Position numbers and translations under genes: made by a program. DNA of 64,000 nucleotides from Rhodococcus jostii NBRC 16295 (lineage in GTDB: Bacteria; Actinomycetota; Actinomycetes; Mycobacteriales; Mycobacteriaceae), in contig NZ_BCWY01000013.1 of the NCBI RefSeq assembly GCF_001894825.1, forward strand, positions 1 to 64,000, written 5' to 3'. The first letter of the stretch is position 1. Each line of letters begins with the position of its first letter. Below, piece after piece: positions 36,876 to 46,700 of the stretch. Under the pieces are notes generated by a model. The model made no database searches, was not told where the DNA came from, and saw nothing but the letters and a program-made list of their open reading frames with translations.

Positions 36876-39605
36876 TCAGCGCAAGCGGCGGGGACCGAGG
36901 TCGGCGACACTCGGCTCCGGGCCGATCCGCACACGCGAATCGGTGATCTGGGCGCCCTCCGCCGAGGCGAGTACGGGTTCGCAGGCCAGTTCCCGCACCT
37001 CGGGGAGGTCGTCGGCGAGAGCCGAGATCCGCTGCACGAGGTCGACCAGGGCGGATTTGTTCACGGGCACCGCGCTGCGATACCCGGACAGCAGCGGCGC
37101 GGCCTTCGGTGCGTCGATCAGTTCGGCCGCGGCGTCCTCCGTGAGGGGCAGCACCCGGTAGGCGCGGTCACCGAGGAGGTCGGAGATCACGCCCGCCAGT
37201 CCGAACGAGATCAGCGAACCGAACGACGGGTCGTCCTGCACACCCACCACACAACCGATTCCCTTGGTGGCCATCCGCTGCACGTGGAGCAGTGGTTCAC
37301 CGGACGCGGCGGCGAGGTCGCGGTAGGCCCAGCGGACGGAGTCGGGCCCGACCAGGTCGAGTCGGACACCGCCGAGGTCCGGCCGGTGCCGCCACTGCTC
37401 ACCGGTCGCCTTGACCGCGACCGGGTACCCCAGTTCCTCCGCGGCCTGTACGGCCTCGTCTTCGGTGGTGGCGGACCGGAAGTCCACGACGTCCACGCCA
37501 TAGCACGCGAGGAGCTGCGACGCCTCGAAGTCCGACAACCAGCGCCCGGACGACGCCCCGAGCCAGCCGTCGACCATCTCCTTCGCCCGTTCCGGATCGA
37601 TGCCGTTGGGGCGCACCACCTTCGACGACGGCTTCCGCTTCCATGCCGCGTACCGCCACGCACGCGCCAGTGCAAGTGCCGCGCGCTCGGGGCCGGGATA
37701 CGAGGGAACCGAACCCCGGGTCGGGTGCCCGTCCTCGCCCCGCACGGCCAGCACGTCGGGCACGCCCTCCGCCGCGAGGAACGTCGTCAGCACAGGTTTG
37801 TCCGCTTCCCGGACCGCTTCCCGGAGCGCCTGGGCATAGGGTTCGGCGGGCACGGCGACCGGCGGGACGAAGACGGCGATCACCGAATCGACGTCGGACG
37901 ACGCCAGCGCGGTCCGCACCGCCGTCGCGAACTCCTCGGGACCGGCCTGCGGGCCGAGGTCGACCGGGTCGCCGACGTGCAGTCCTTCACTGCGTGCGGC
38001 GTCCGCGGCGAGGACGCCCAGCGCGGTCGAGTTGCCGACCACGGCGAGCCGGGGGCCTGCCGGCAACGGCTGGTACCCGAACAGCAGCGCGCAGTCGAAC
38101 AGCTGGGAGATCGACCCGACCTGCACGACCCCGGCCTGCTCGAACAGGGCACGCACGATCGAATCGTCCATTTCGCCACCGCTGGCCGCGAGCGCGGGCG
38201 GAACGGCGTGCCGGCCGCTCTTGACTGCGACGATCGGCTTGTTCCTGGCCACCCGGCGCGCGATGCGCGAGAACTTGCGCGGATTGCCGAAACTCTCCAG
38301 ATACAGCAGCACGACCTCGGTGGCCGGATCCGAATCCCAGTACTGCAGGAGGTCGTTGCCGGAGACGTCGGCGCGGTTACCCGCGGAGACGAAGGCGGAC
38401 AGGCCGATTCTGCTCCGTGCGGCCTCGTCGAGAATGGCGATGCCGAGTGCGCCGGACTGGCAGAAGAATCCGACGTTGCCCGGACTCGGGAGCACCGGCG
38501 CGAGGGTCGCGTTCAGCGACACCTCGCGGTCGTTGTTGGCCACGCCGAGCGCGTTGGGACCGATCAGCCGCATCCCGTGCGCACGTGCGGCATGGACGAG
38601 CCGACGTTCGGACTGCCTTCCGTCCGAACCGGTTTCGCTGAAGCCCGAAGACACGACGACGAGCGCCTTGACACCCTTGTCGAGGCAGTCGTCGAGGACG
38701 GCGTTGATCGACTCGGCGGGAACGGCGACCACCGCGAGATCCACCTCGTCGGGGATGTCGCGGACCGTCGGGTACGCCCGCACACCGTGAACCGAACGGT
38801 GCTCGGCGTTGACCGGATACACGGGACCGGCGAATCCTGCCCGCAGCAGGTTGGTCAGAACGGCGTTACCGACCTTCGCTCGGTCGGTCGAGGCACCGAT
38901 CACCGCGACCGATCGCGGACTGAGCACGTTGCGCATGCTGCGCGCCTCCGCCGCCCGCTCGCGGGAATTACGCACGGACACCATCGCTTCGGTGGGGTCG
39001 ATCGCGAACTCGAGCCTCAGCACTCCGCCCTCGAAACTGCGGCTCACCTGGTACCCCGCCTCGCGGAAGACCGTCACCATGTTCCGGTTCTCCGCGAGAA
39101 CCTCGGCGACGAACATCGTCAGGCCGTTCTCCGCGGCCGCCGCGGCCAGGTGCTCGAGCAGGATCGGCCCCAGCCCGCGGCCCTGATGCGCGTCGGCGAC
39201 GACGAACGCCACCTCCGCGGACTTGCCGTCGCCTTCGCCGGTGAGCCGTTCGTAGCGCCCGACGGCGATGATCTCGTCGCCGAGGACCACCACGAACGCC
39301 ACCCGATCGTGGTGGTCGACGGTGGTGAAGTGGACGATGTCCCGTTGCGACATGGTCGGGTAGGGGCCGAAATACCGGAGATAGCGGGTGCGTTCGGAGA
39401 GCTTCGAATGGAACGCCACGAGTGTGTCCGCGTCCTCGGGCACGATCGGCCGCAGCGCCACCGCCCCGCCGTCGGCCGCCAGTACGTCGGCGACCCAGTG
39501 CCGCGGGTAATTGTGCGCGGCGTCGGGCGGATTCCTCTTCGGCTCGGTCGTGACCGCCTCCGCGCCGGTGTCCGTCGAGGAGCTTCCGTCCGTCGGCTCA
39601 GTCAC
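36876..39605 (-). CDS. pat: GNAT/NDP-forming acyl-CoA synthetase-like protein acetyltransferase (Pat)
   Basis: Protein of 909 aa of the Pat/PatZ type that acetylates lysines of metabolic enzymes such as acyl-CoA synthetases. A GNAT domain is N-terminal (about 40-210; acetyl-CoA site VVADAHQGRGLGPILLEHL). The rest is an ADP-forming acyl-CoA synthetase-like module: CoA-binding (SVAVIGASTDRAKVGN), flavodoxin-like parts (PIVAVKSGRHAVPPAL), and ATP-grasp (VAVKATGEQWRHRPDLGGV). Where active synthetases carry the phospho-His in SHTG, this reads AASGGEMDD (about residue 475), so synthetase activity is probably lost. GNAT-first order differs from enteric PatZ. GTG 39605 overlaps acuC by 8 bp. Confidence 0.92.
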   Translation of the reverse strand: MTEPTDGSSSTDTGAEAVTTEPKRNPPDAAHNYPRHWVADVLAADGGAVALRPIVPEDADTLVAFHSKLSERTRYLRYFGPYPTMSQRDIVHFTTVDHHDRVAFVVVLGDEIIAVGRYERLTGEGDGKSAEVAFVVADAHQGRGLGPILLEHLAAAAAENGLTMFVAEVLAENRNMVTVFREAGYQVSRSFEGGVLRLEFAIDPTEAMVSVRNSRERAAEARSMRNVLSPRSVAVIGASTDRAKVGNAVLTNLLRAGFAGPVYPVNAEHRSVHGVRAYPTVRDIPDEVDLAVVAVPAESINAVLDDCLDKGVKALVVVSSGFSETGSDGRQSERRLVHAARAHGMRLIGPNALGVANNDREVSLNATLAPVLPSPGNVGFFCQSGALGIAILDEAARSRIGLSAFVSAGNRADVSGNDLLQYWDSDPATEVVLLYLESFGNPRKFSRIARRVARNKPIVAVKSGRHAVPPALAASGGEMDDSIVRALFEQAGVVQVGSISQLFDCALLFGYQPLPAGPRLAVVGNSTALGVLAADAARSEGLHVGDPVDLGPQAGPEEFATAVRTALASSDVDSVIAVFVPPVAVPAEPYAQALREAVREADKPVLTTFLAAEGVPDVLAVRGEDGHPTRGSVPSYPGPERAALALARAWRYAAWKRKPSSKVVRPNGIDPERAKEMVDGWLGASSGRWLSDFEASQLLACYGVDVVDFRSATTEDEAVQAAEELGYPVAVKATGEQWRHRPDLGGVRLDLVGPDSVRWAYRDLAAASGEPLLHVQRMATKGIGCVVGVQDDPSFGSLISFGLAGVISDLLGDRAYRVLPLTEDAAAELIDAPKAAPLLSGYRSAVPVNKSALVDLVQRISALADDLPEVRELACEPVLASAEGAQITDSRVRIGPEPSVADLGPRRLR

Positions 39606-40869
39606 GGGGATCCTCCGGGTCGAGTCCGAGTAGCGGGAAGCAGGCGCGGCGGGTGGCGATGACGGCCGAGTCGATGCGTGTCAGGGCGCGGTCGACCGAG
39701 GGGACCCCGGTCTCCGGTGTGCCACCGGGTCCGTCCCAGGACAGGTAGTCGACCTCGCCGCCGTCGCCCATCGTGTCCGGCAGGTCCACGCTGGGCGCGA
39801 GCGCGTGGGCCCGCTCCTGCCAGTCCGCGGGTACGGCACGGGCCGTGTCGATCTCGCGGTCGAGTGCCGCGGCGATGAGGTGGGTCCAGGCACGGGGGAC
39901 GACGCGGACCAGTCCGTACCCACCGCCGCCCACGGCCAGCCAGCGACCTTCGGCGTAGCGGTCGGCCAGATCACGCATCGCGAGAAACGCGGCCCGCTGG
40001 CCGTCGACCGTCAGCGCGAGGTCGGCCAGCGGATCCTCGCGGTGACTGTCGACACCGCACTGGCTGATCACGATCTGGGGACGGAACGCGGCGAGAGCGC
40101 CCGGGACGACGGCGTGGAAACCTCGCAGCCACAACGCATCGACGGTGCCGGGCAGCACAGGGAGGTTGACGGCGGTGCCTTCCGCGGCCCCCTCCCCGAC
40201 TTCGCTCGACCAGCCGGTGTTGGGCCAGAGTGTCGCCGGATGCTGGTGGAGCGAGATCGTCAGCACCCGCGGGTCGTGGGCGAACGCGTGCTGCACCCCG
40301 TCGCCGTGGTGGGCGTCGACGTCGATGTAGGCGATCCGGTCGAAACCGTTGTCCAAAAGCCAGGACACGGCAATGGCGACGTCGTTGTAGACGCAGAAGC
40401 CGGACGCCCAGTCGGGCATCGCGTGGTGCATACCGCCGCCGATACTCACCGCGCGCCGCGTGCGCCCCGCTGCGATCTCCTGCGCTGCGGCGAGGGAACC
40501 GCCGGCGAGGATCGCGCTCGCCTCGTGCATCTGGGGGAAGACGGGGTTGTCCTCGGTGCCGAGACCGTGCGGGGCGTCCGCGCCGAGCACACCCGACGTC
40601 GCCGAGTGGCCGGCCTGCTTGACGGCTTCGACGTACGCGGGGGTGTGGATCCGCAACAGATCCGCGTCCGACGCGGCCTCGGGCCGCAACAGTTCGACCC
40701 CCTCCAGGATCCCGAGGCTGCGGGCGAGCGACATGGTCAGCTCGAGCCGGGTGGGATTCATCGGGTGGTCCGCACTCCACCGATAGCTGAGATAGTCCGG
40801 GCTCCACACGACGGCACGGTTCGATACCAGTGCAGCCGAATCCTCCCCGGAACTGAACGACGCGGTCAT
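39598..40869 (-). CDS. acuC: AcuC-type zinc-dependent deacetylase
   Basis: Class I-like histone-deacetylase-fold enzyme of 423 aa that removes acetyl groups from protein lysines; in Bacillus AcuC reactivates acetyl-CoA synthetase. The catalytic His pair is SIGGGMHHAMPDWASGFC and the zinc site is YIDVDAHHGDGVQ; CGVDSHREDPLADL and the Tyr in VGGGGYG follow as expected. ATG 40869 is assumed. It is the first gene of a two-gene operon whose second gene is the opposing acetyltransferase, so writer and eraser are made together. Confidence 0.94.
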   Translation of the reverse strand: MTASFSSGEDSAALVSNRAVVWSPDYLSYRWSADHPMNPTRLELTMSLARSLGILEGVELLRPEAASDADLLRIHTPAYVEAVKQAGHSATSGVLGADAPHGLGTEDNPVFPQMHEASAILAGGSLAAAQEIAAGRTRRAVSIGGGMHHAMPDWASGFCVYNDVAIAVSWLLDNGFDRIAYIDVDAHHGDGVQHAFAHDPRVLTISLHQHPATLWPNTGWSSEVGEGAAEGTAVNLPVLPGTVDALWLRGFHAVVPGALAAFRPQIVISQCGVDSHREDPLADLALTVDGQRAAFLAMRDLADRYAEGRWLAVGGGGYGLVRVVPRAWTHLIAAALDREIDTARAVPADWQERAHALAPSVDLPDTMGDGGEVDYLSWDGPGGTPETGVPSVDRALTRIDSAVIATRRACFPLLGLDPEDPRD

Positions 40870-41002
40870 GAACTCACGCTACTGGTACCCCGCGGAGGGT
40901 GCGAGCAGACCCCGCTACGACTACCGTCGACGCGCTGCGAGGCGGACGGCGCCGGTGAGGGGCAATCACCGGTAGAATCAACCGAGACGAAGGGGTGTGA
41001 GT

Positions 41003-41695
41003 GTGAAGGATCTGGTCGACACCACGGAGATGTATCTCCGGACGATCTATGACTTGGAAGAAGAGGGCGTCGTCCCCCTTCGAGCACGTATTGCCGAACG
41101 ACTCGAGCAGAGCGGTCCGACGGTCAGCCAGACCGTCGCCCGGATGGAGCGTGACGGTCTCCTCCTGGTCGCCGGCGACCGCCACCTGGAACTGACGGAG
41201 AAGGGCCGCGAACTCGCGGTGTCGGTGATGCGGAAGCACCGCCTCGCCGAACGACTCCTGGTCGATGTCATCGGCCTCAAATGGGAAGAGGTTCACGCGG
41301 AGGCGTGCCGCTGGGAGCACGTCATGAGCGAAGAAGTGGAGCGGCGCCTGGTGGAGGTGCTCAACAACCCGACGACCTCGCCGTACGGAAACCCGATTCC
41401 GGGGCTGGCGCAGCTCGGGCTGGACCGCCCGGTCGACGCCCCCGAGACGCTCATCCGTCTCACGGACGTGCCGCCCGGGAAGCCGACCGCGGTCGTGGTC
41501 CGGCGTCTCGCGGAGCACGTGCAGTCGGATCCGGACGTCATCGGCCAGCTGCGTGAGGCGGGCGTCGTGCCCGACGCGCGTGTCACCGTCGAGACCAAAC
41601 CCGGTTCGGTCACCATCACGGTGCCCGGCCACAGCGGTTTCGATCTGTCCGAGGAGATGGCGCACGCCGTCCAGGTGAAGCAGGTTCAGGGTTAG
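41003..41695 (+). CDS. ideR: iron-dependent repressor IdeR (DtxR family)
   Basis: Fe(II)-activated repressor of 230 aa that controls siderophore and iron-storage genes. The N-terminal winged helix is DTTEMYLRTIYDLEEEG, LEQSGPTVSQTVARMERDGL; metal ligands lie in the AEACRWEHVMSEEVERRL region (Cys, Glu, His) and in HRLAERLL. The SH3-like domain at about 150-225 follows a Pro-containing linker. GTG 41003 is 8 nt after AAGGGG and gives 230 residues like mycobacterial IdeR; GTG 40997 is a near alternative. galE follows after 3 bp. A matching iron box is at 4163. Confidence 0.97.
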   Translation: MKDLVDTTEMYLRTIYDLEEEGVVPLRARIAERLEQSGPTVSQTVARMERDGLLLVAGDRHLELTEKGRELAVSVMRKHRLAERLLVDVIGLKWEEVHAEACRWEHVMSEEVERRLVEVLNNPTTSPYGNPIPGLAQLGLDRPVDAPETLIRLTDVPPGKPTAVVVRRLAEHVQSDPDVIGQLREAGVVPDARVTVETKPGSVTITVPGHSGFDLSEEMAHAVQVKQVQG

Positions 41696-41698
41696 CGG

Positions 41699-42691
41699 AT
41701 GAAACTTCTGGTCACGGGCGGTGCCGGCTACGTCGGCAGCGTCTGCAGCACAGTCCTGCTCGAACGAGGACACGAGGTCGTCATCATCGACGACCTGTCC
41801 ACCGGTAACGCCGACGCGGTGCCGCTCGGCGCCGAGTTCGTCGAGGGCGACGTCGCGGAGGTCGTGTCGGACGTACTCGGCACGGGCGGCACTCCCCGTT
41901 TCGACGGCGTCCTGCACTTCGCGGCTCAGTCGCTGGTCGGCGAGTCCGTCCAGTACCCCGAGAAGTACTGGCGCGGCAACGTCGTCACCACGCTCGAACT
42001 TCTGGAGGCAATGCGGAATTCGGGGACGCAGAAGCTGGTGTTCTCGTCGACCGCCGCCACGTACGGCGAGCCCGAGCACTCGCCGATCACGGAGGCCGAT
42101 CCCACGCGTCCCACCAACCCGTACGGGGCGACGAAACTCGCGATCGACCATGCCATCATGTCGTATTCGGTGGCGCATTCGCTCGCGGCGACCAGCCTGC
42201 GGTACTTCAACGTCGCGGGTGCATACAAGTCGGCCGGCGAGAACCGGGTCGTCGAAACGCATTTGATTCCTCTCGTGCTCCAGGTGGCGCTCGGTCAGCG
42301 GGAGAAGATCTCGGTCTTCGGAACCGACTGGCCGACGCCGGACGGAACCGCGATCCGCGACTACATCCACGTGCTCGACCTCGCCGAGGCGCACGTGCTG
42401 GCACTGGAGTCGTCGATCGAGGGCAGGCACCGCATCTACAATCTCGGTAGCGGTGCGGGTTTCAGTGTGCGCGAGGTCATCTCGGCGTGCGCGCGGGTCA
42501 CCGGGCTCCCCATCGCGGTCGAGGACGCACCGCGCCGGGCGGGCGATCCCGCCGTGCTGGTGGCGTCGAGCGATCGTGCCATCGCGGAACTCGGGTGGCG
42601 GCCGGAGCACACCGACCTCGACGAGATCGTCGCCGACGCCTGGACCTACCTGCAGAACCTCGGCGACAGGTCGCACGCCGCGCAGCGGTGA
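41699..42691 (+). CDS. galE: UDP-glucose 4-epimerase
   Basis: NAD-dependent SDR enzyme of 330 aa interconverting UDP-glucose and UDP-galactose, supplying galactose for arabinogalactan. The Rossmann motif is [11 protein letters not shown], the nucleotide acid is in IIDDLSTGN, the catalytic Ser is in [12 protein letters not shown], and the YxxxK pair is [17 protein letters not shown] and a late [13 protein letters not shown] match GalE. It starts 3 bp after ideR, so the two are cotranscribed; the same dtxR-galE arrangement occurs in Corynebacterium. Confidence 0.95.
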   Translation: MKLLVTGGAGYVGSVCSTVLLERGHEVVIIDDLSTGNADAVPLGAEFVEGDVAEVVSDVLGTGGTPRFDGVLHFAAQSLVGESVQYPEKYWRGNVVTTLELLEAMRNSGTQKLVFSSTAATYGEPEHSPITEADPTRPTNPYGATKLAIDHAIMSYSVAHSLAATSLRYFNVAGAYKSAGENRVVETHLIPLVLQVALGQREKISVFGTDWPTPDGTAIRDYIHVLDLAEAHVLALESSIEGRHRIYNLGSGAGFSVREVISACARVTGLPIAVEDAPRRAGDPAVLVASSDRAIAELGWRPEHTDLDEIVADAWTYLQNLGDRSHAAQR

Positions 42692-42698
42692 CGTTCGC

Positions 42699-43836
42699 TC
42701 ACCCCTCGACCTGCGGGGGTAGCACGACGCCGACCTCCGCCGCACTGTCGTAGCCAACTCCGGCCAGGCCACGCACCTCGGCCGGCCGGAGTCCGGCGTG
42801 CAGCGCTCCGTCCAGCAACGTGGCCAGTACGTGTCCCGGATCAGAGTCCAGGGCAGCGGCCAGGGCGATTCCCGCGAACGGCCCGTCCCCACGAATGTAG
42901 GCACTGTAACCGAGCAGTGCCGCCGCGTTCGCGCGTTCCGGGTCGGGGAGGTTGCGGGTGAGGAGAATCCACAACTGCTCCGCGTCGCCGGCGTAGGCTC
43001 CGACCGCCAGCGCGAGCGCGCAGTCGCGAACGATGACGTTGTCCAGGGCCAGCGCCAGTTCCGCGTACTCCGGCGCGAGGAGTTTCTCGCCCGAGGACAC
43101 CCGCGCGATGTGCGTCAGCAGCAGTTCGAGTTCGAGACGGTGGCAACGTTCCGGTGTTGCCGATCGTTGCGCCAATTCCCTTCGAAGAAGCGATGATTGA
43201 CGGCCACGGCCGATGAGGGCGGCGATCTGCATCCGTTCGAGCGGTGGGCCGGCCTCGATCGTCGCTTCCAGCTCTTCGCGTGAGGAGCGGATCGGCCGGC
43301 CCTCGAGGACCTGCGCCACCGCGACCCGAGACGACGTGGGATCCGGCTGGGCGCCGTACCCACCGCCGCCGAAGAGACTGAACCACTCGCAGCCGTCCGC
43401 GATCTCGGCCGTCACGAACACGTCGAGCAGCGTGGTGGGTGCGAAATCCAGGAGATCCTCGAATTCTTCGACGATGGCGGCCAGTTCGACGCGGGAGACC
43501 GCGAAAGGGTCGGTGAAGCGGTCGTCGACCAGCACCAGGATCACTCCGGCCGCACGGTCCCTCTCGCAGACCGAGGCGAACTGCCCCACCGCCGCGTACA
43601 TCGATTCGGTCGGTTCGTCGCCGCCACCGAGGACCAGGTCGTGTCTCATGACGGCACCGACCGCCGGGGTGGGCTCCCCGGACGATCGACCGTGCCGGCC
43701 GGAAACCGAGCAGAGCGGGCACCGAGGCGAGGAGTTCGCCCGGGTCGGACAACTTGACGGTGTACCGCTGTGAGAACGGTCCCCCGCCGGGGTCGTCGGA
43801 GAAGTCGGAACTGTGCGGAAATGCAGGAGTCGTCAT
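42699..43836 (-). pseudogene. DUF4192 protein gene with apparent frameshift
   Basis: DUF4192 family, like Rv2712c; function unknown. The ATG at 43836 opens a typical N terminus (KLSDPGELLASVPALLGFRP), but this frame loses similarity after ARSIV. The rest of the domain (VGAVMRHDLVLGGG, FVTAEIADGCEWFSLF, LLGYSAYIRGDGPFAGIAL) is in the neighbouring frame to the stop at 42699. The join must lie near 43676-43690 and needs a +1 shift, as if 2 bases (mod 3) were lost. Repaired length is about 379 aa. The ATG at 43649 would give a truncated 316-aa product. It is either a mutation or a sequencing error. Confidence 0.8.
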
Positions 43837-43998
43837 GCATCAGACTCTGACCGGTCGACGCCGACGGACTCGGCACTCGACCTGGGAAAACACACAGGGC
43901 TGTGGATGAGCGCGAGGTTATGGACAACCGGCCCGCCACGCCGAGCAGACGCGCCGATTGCCAGAGAAGTCGTCGGAGCCCTGTGCTAAGGCCTCCGC

Positions 43999-44712
43999 TC
44001 AGCTGTTCTGCACCTTCTGCACGGCCGCGGTGAACACCTCGTCGAGCGCGACGGTATCGGCCTTCGCGTCGCCGAACGACATGAACGTCGCCGACACCCG
44101 CACGTCGCCGACCTGCGCGATCAACGTGACCATCGACTGGGTGACCTTCTCGCTCTCGTTACCCGACCTGACGGTCCGCCGGAGCGCGAGGGTGTCGTCG
44201 GCCCGGACGGGTGGCGCGGGCGTGACCTGGGTGGTGACGGTGGACTCGGCGCCGTTGTCGGTCACGGTGACCTCGCCGCATCGCTCCGTCTGCTTTGCCA
44301 GCTCGTCCAGGGGCGTGTCGGTCTTGGTGAGTTCGATCGAGATCGTCGAACGGCTCGCATTGTCGGTGCCGACGGCCATGACCGTGCCGGTCGGTCCGTA
44401 GTCCTGCGACGGAGGTGCGCAGTCCGCGGGGTCGACAACCGCGCCCTGTGGCACGCCCGTCAGGTCGGGCGCGGCCATCGACACGGCCTGCGCGGGCAGC
44501 ACGATCGCCTCGTACCGGGCCGGGAAGTCGGCGGGATCGACCAGGAGTTTCGACAGTCCCTTTCCGGACGGTGTACCCGCTGAGATGGTCGTGCTCGGCT
44601 GCGGGATCCCGGAGACCGTCGAGGAGCACCCGGAGAGGATCGCCGCGGCGGCGGACAGCGCGACCACCGGGGCAACGATGGCCGTCCGTACCGCTGTGCG
44701 CCGAGACCTCAC
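43999..44712 (-). CDS. secreted lipoprotein, DUF5642/sensor-domain-like
   Basis: Lipoprotein of 237 aa. The signal helix TAIVAPVVALSAAAAILSGC ends in the lipobox LSGC at about residue 28. The rest is a single soluble domain resembling the DUF5642/PknH-sensor-like mycobacterial lipoproteins, with two further Cys (ADCAPPSQDYGP and TERCGEV) that probably form a disulfide, as they do in those sensor domains. Function is unknown. GTG 44712 follows GGGAGG by 6 nt; an extension to 44784 has no support. It lies downstream of the MBL gene on the same strand. Confidence 0.8.
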   Translation of the reverse strand: MRSRRTAVRTAIVAPVVALSAAAAILSGCSSTVSGIPQPSTTISAGTPSGKGLSKLLVDPADFPARYEAIVLPAQAVSMAAPDLTGVPQGAVVDPADCAPPSQDYGPTGTVMAVGTDNASRSTISIELTKTDTPLDELAKQTERCGEVTVTDNGAESTVTTQVTPAPPVRADDTLALRRTVRSGNESEKVTQSMVTLIAQVGDVRVSATFMSFGDAKADTVALDEVFTAAVQKVQNS

Positions 44713-44805
44713 CGTCGACCTCCCGTGTCGGATCCGTGCCCCCGTCCGGGGCGCCCTTTCCGCCACTCTGCCACGCCGATGCACCGGCGGCGGGGAGGCT
44801 GCGGC

Positions 44806-45432
44806 TCAACTGCCGCGGGCGATCCACTCCTCCAGATGTGGGGCCTCGGCCCCGATGCTGGTGCCGTCGCCGTGCCCGGTGCGGACCGTCGTCGACGCCG
44901 GCAACGCGAACAGGCGGTCGCGGATGGACCCGATGATCGTCGGGAAATCCGAGTACGAGCGGCCGGTGGCACCCGGTCCGCCCGAGAACAGGGTGTCGCC
45001 ACTGAACAACTCCCCCGCTTCCGGGAGATACAGGCAGCACGAACCGGGCGAGTGACCGGGAGTGTGGAGCACGCGGATATCGGTGCCGGCCACAGGGATC
45101 TCCTGTTCGTCCTCGATCGGTGCGTAGGCGACGGCGGGGTGCGTCTGTCGCCACAGCACGTCGTCGGCCGCATGGAGGTAGAGAGGAGCATCCAGCGCCG
45201 CCGCCAGTTCGGGCGCCACGGTGACGTGGTCGTTGTGCCCGTGTGTGCAAACGATGGCCCGGACCTTCCTGCCGCCGACCGCCTCGACGATCGGTTCGGC
45301 GGAATGGGCGGCGTCGACGACCACCACCTCGGAGTCGTCGCCGACGATCCACACGTTGTTCTCGACGTCCCAGGTGCCGCCGTCGAGACTGAAGGTGCCG
45401 GAGGTGACCACTCGGTCGATACGGACGCTCAC
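44806..45432 (-). CDS. metallo-beta-lactamase-fold hydrolase (glyoxalase II-like)
   Basis: Soluble enzyme of about 208 aa. The metal motif is CTHGHNDHVTVAP (HxHxDH), followed by LHTPGHSPGSCCLYL, FSGDTLFSGGPGATGR and the last metal His in VRTGHGDGTSIG. This layout matches glyoxalase II or persulfide-dioxygenase relatives that use glutathione or, in this organism, mycothiol adducts. GTG 45432 is assumed because it begins the family N terminus RIDRVVTSGTFSLDGGTW. Upstream in-frame residues are unlike the family. Substrate is not defined. Confidence 0.88.
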   Translation of the reverse strand: MSVRIDRVVTSGTFSLDGGTWDVENNVWIVGDDSEVVVVDAAHSAEPIVEAVGGRKVRAIVCTHGHNDHVTVAPELAAALDAPLYLHAADDVLWRQTHPAVAYAPIEDEQEIPVAGTDIRVLHTPGHSPGSCCLYLPEAGELFSGDTLFSGGPGATGRSYSDFPTIIGSIRDRLFALPASTTVRTGHGDGTSIGAEAPHLEEWIARGS

Positions 45433-45718
45433 GACGCGACCGCCGATCGCCTGATCCGGCCGGCAGTTGCTCGTACCCGCCTCGACATCGTGCACCTCCA
45501 GGATCGTTCTCCGGCTCGGACCGTGCTGTTCCCCACAGTGCCACAGTCTGTGCGCGGGATCTCGCTGTGGGCGAACACCGAACGGCCACCGGCGGGAATT
45601 ATCGGTCGACCGCACCGTGTTCCCCCAGGGCGGGACCTCCGAGAGCAAAGTCCGACGTATCGATGCCGGAGCCGATAGGGGACACTGGAGGCCAGGCACG
45701 AAGGAGAAGAGGTCTGTG

Positions 45719-46687
45719 ATGGACGAACAGTCGAAGATGTACGAGCTGGAGTTCCCGGCGCCGCAGCTGTCCTCCGCGGACGGGCAGGGACCTGTGCTGA
45801 TCCACGGACTCGAGGGCTTCTCCGACGCCGGCCACGCCGTCAAACTCGCCACGACGCATCTCCGCGAGAGCCTGGAGAGCGAGCTGGTCGCCTCCTTCGC
45901 GGTCGACGAATTGGTCGACTACCGCTCACGTCGGCCCACGATGACGTTCAAGGCCGACCACTTCTCGGACTACGACCAGCCCGAGCTGAACCTCTATGCC
46001 CTGAAGGACACGGCGGGGACCCCGTTCCTGCTGCTGGCAGGCATGGAGCCCGATCTGCGCTGGGAGCGCTTCACCACGGCGGTGCGGCTGCTCGCCGAGC
46101 AGCTCGGTGTGCGCCGGACCGTGGGCATCAATGCCATTCCGATGGCCATTCCGCACACCCGCCCGCTCGGTGTGACAGCGCATTCCACCAACAAGGACCT
46201 GATCAAGGACCACCAGCGCTGGTCGGGTGAGCTGCAGGTGCCGGGCAGCGCGTCCTCGCTGATCGAATTGCGGATGGCGCAGCACGGACACGAGTCGGTC
46301 GGATTCTCGGTTCACGTTCCTCACTACCTGGCTCAGACGGATTACCCCGGGGCCGCCGAAACCCTCCTCGAGAATGTGAGTGACGTCACCGACCTGGATC
46401 TGCCGCTGAGCGCGCTGGGCGAGGCCGCGGCGCGCGTCCGCGAACAGGTCGACGAGCACATCGCGGGTAACGAGGAGGTACAAACCGTCGTCCACGCCCT
46501 GGAACGTCAGTACGATGCCTACGTAACGGCACAAGAGCAGCAATCCACGCTCCTGGCCAGCGAAGAAGATCTTCCGAGCGGAGACGAACTCGGCGCGGAA
46601 TTCGAGCGTTTCCTCGCCGAACAGGCGATGCAGGACGGCAACGGCGGCGACTCCGAGGAGGAGGGCGGATCACCGGGCGGGGCATGA
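45719..46687 (+). CDS. PAC2 (proteasome assembly chaperone 2) family protein
   Basis: Soluble protein of 322 aa like Rv2714. Its N-terminal PAC2 domain covers about residues 20-235: VLIHGLEGFSDAGHAVKL, FAVDELVDYRSRRPTMTF, FLLLAGMEPDLRWERF and VHVPHYLAQTDYPGAA. The C-terminal ~90 residues are helical and acidic. The archaeal and eukaryotic relatives help assemble proteasomes; in actinobacteria the role is unproven. ATG 45719 (or the adjacent GTG 45716) follows a long purine-rich GAAGGAGAAGAGG. Confidence 0.9.
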   Translation: MDEQSKMYELEFPAPQLSSADGQGPVLIHGLEGFSDAGHAVKLATTHLRESLESELVASFAVDELVDYRSRRPTMTFKADHFSDYDQPELNLYALKDTAGTPFLLLAGMEPDLRWERFTTAVRLLAEQLGVRRTVGINAIPMAIPHTRPLGVTAHSTNKDLIKDHQRWSGELQVPGSASSLIELRMAQHGHESVGFSVHVPHYLAQTDYPGAAETLLENVSDVTDLDLPLSALGEAAARVREQVDEHIAGNEEVQTVVHALERQYDAYVTAQEQQSTLLASEEDLPSGDELGAEFERFLAEQAMQDGNGGDSEEEGGSPGGA

Positions 46688-46700
46688 CCGGCGAGCGGTT

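Noticed and set aside
36831-39662. Open plus-strand frame of 943 codons opposite pat
   Set aside because: Antisense shadow of the GNAT/acyl-CoA synthetase gene; no ribosome site or domain signature.
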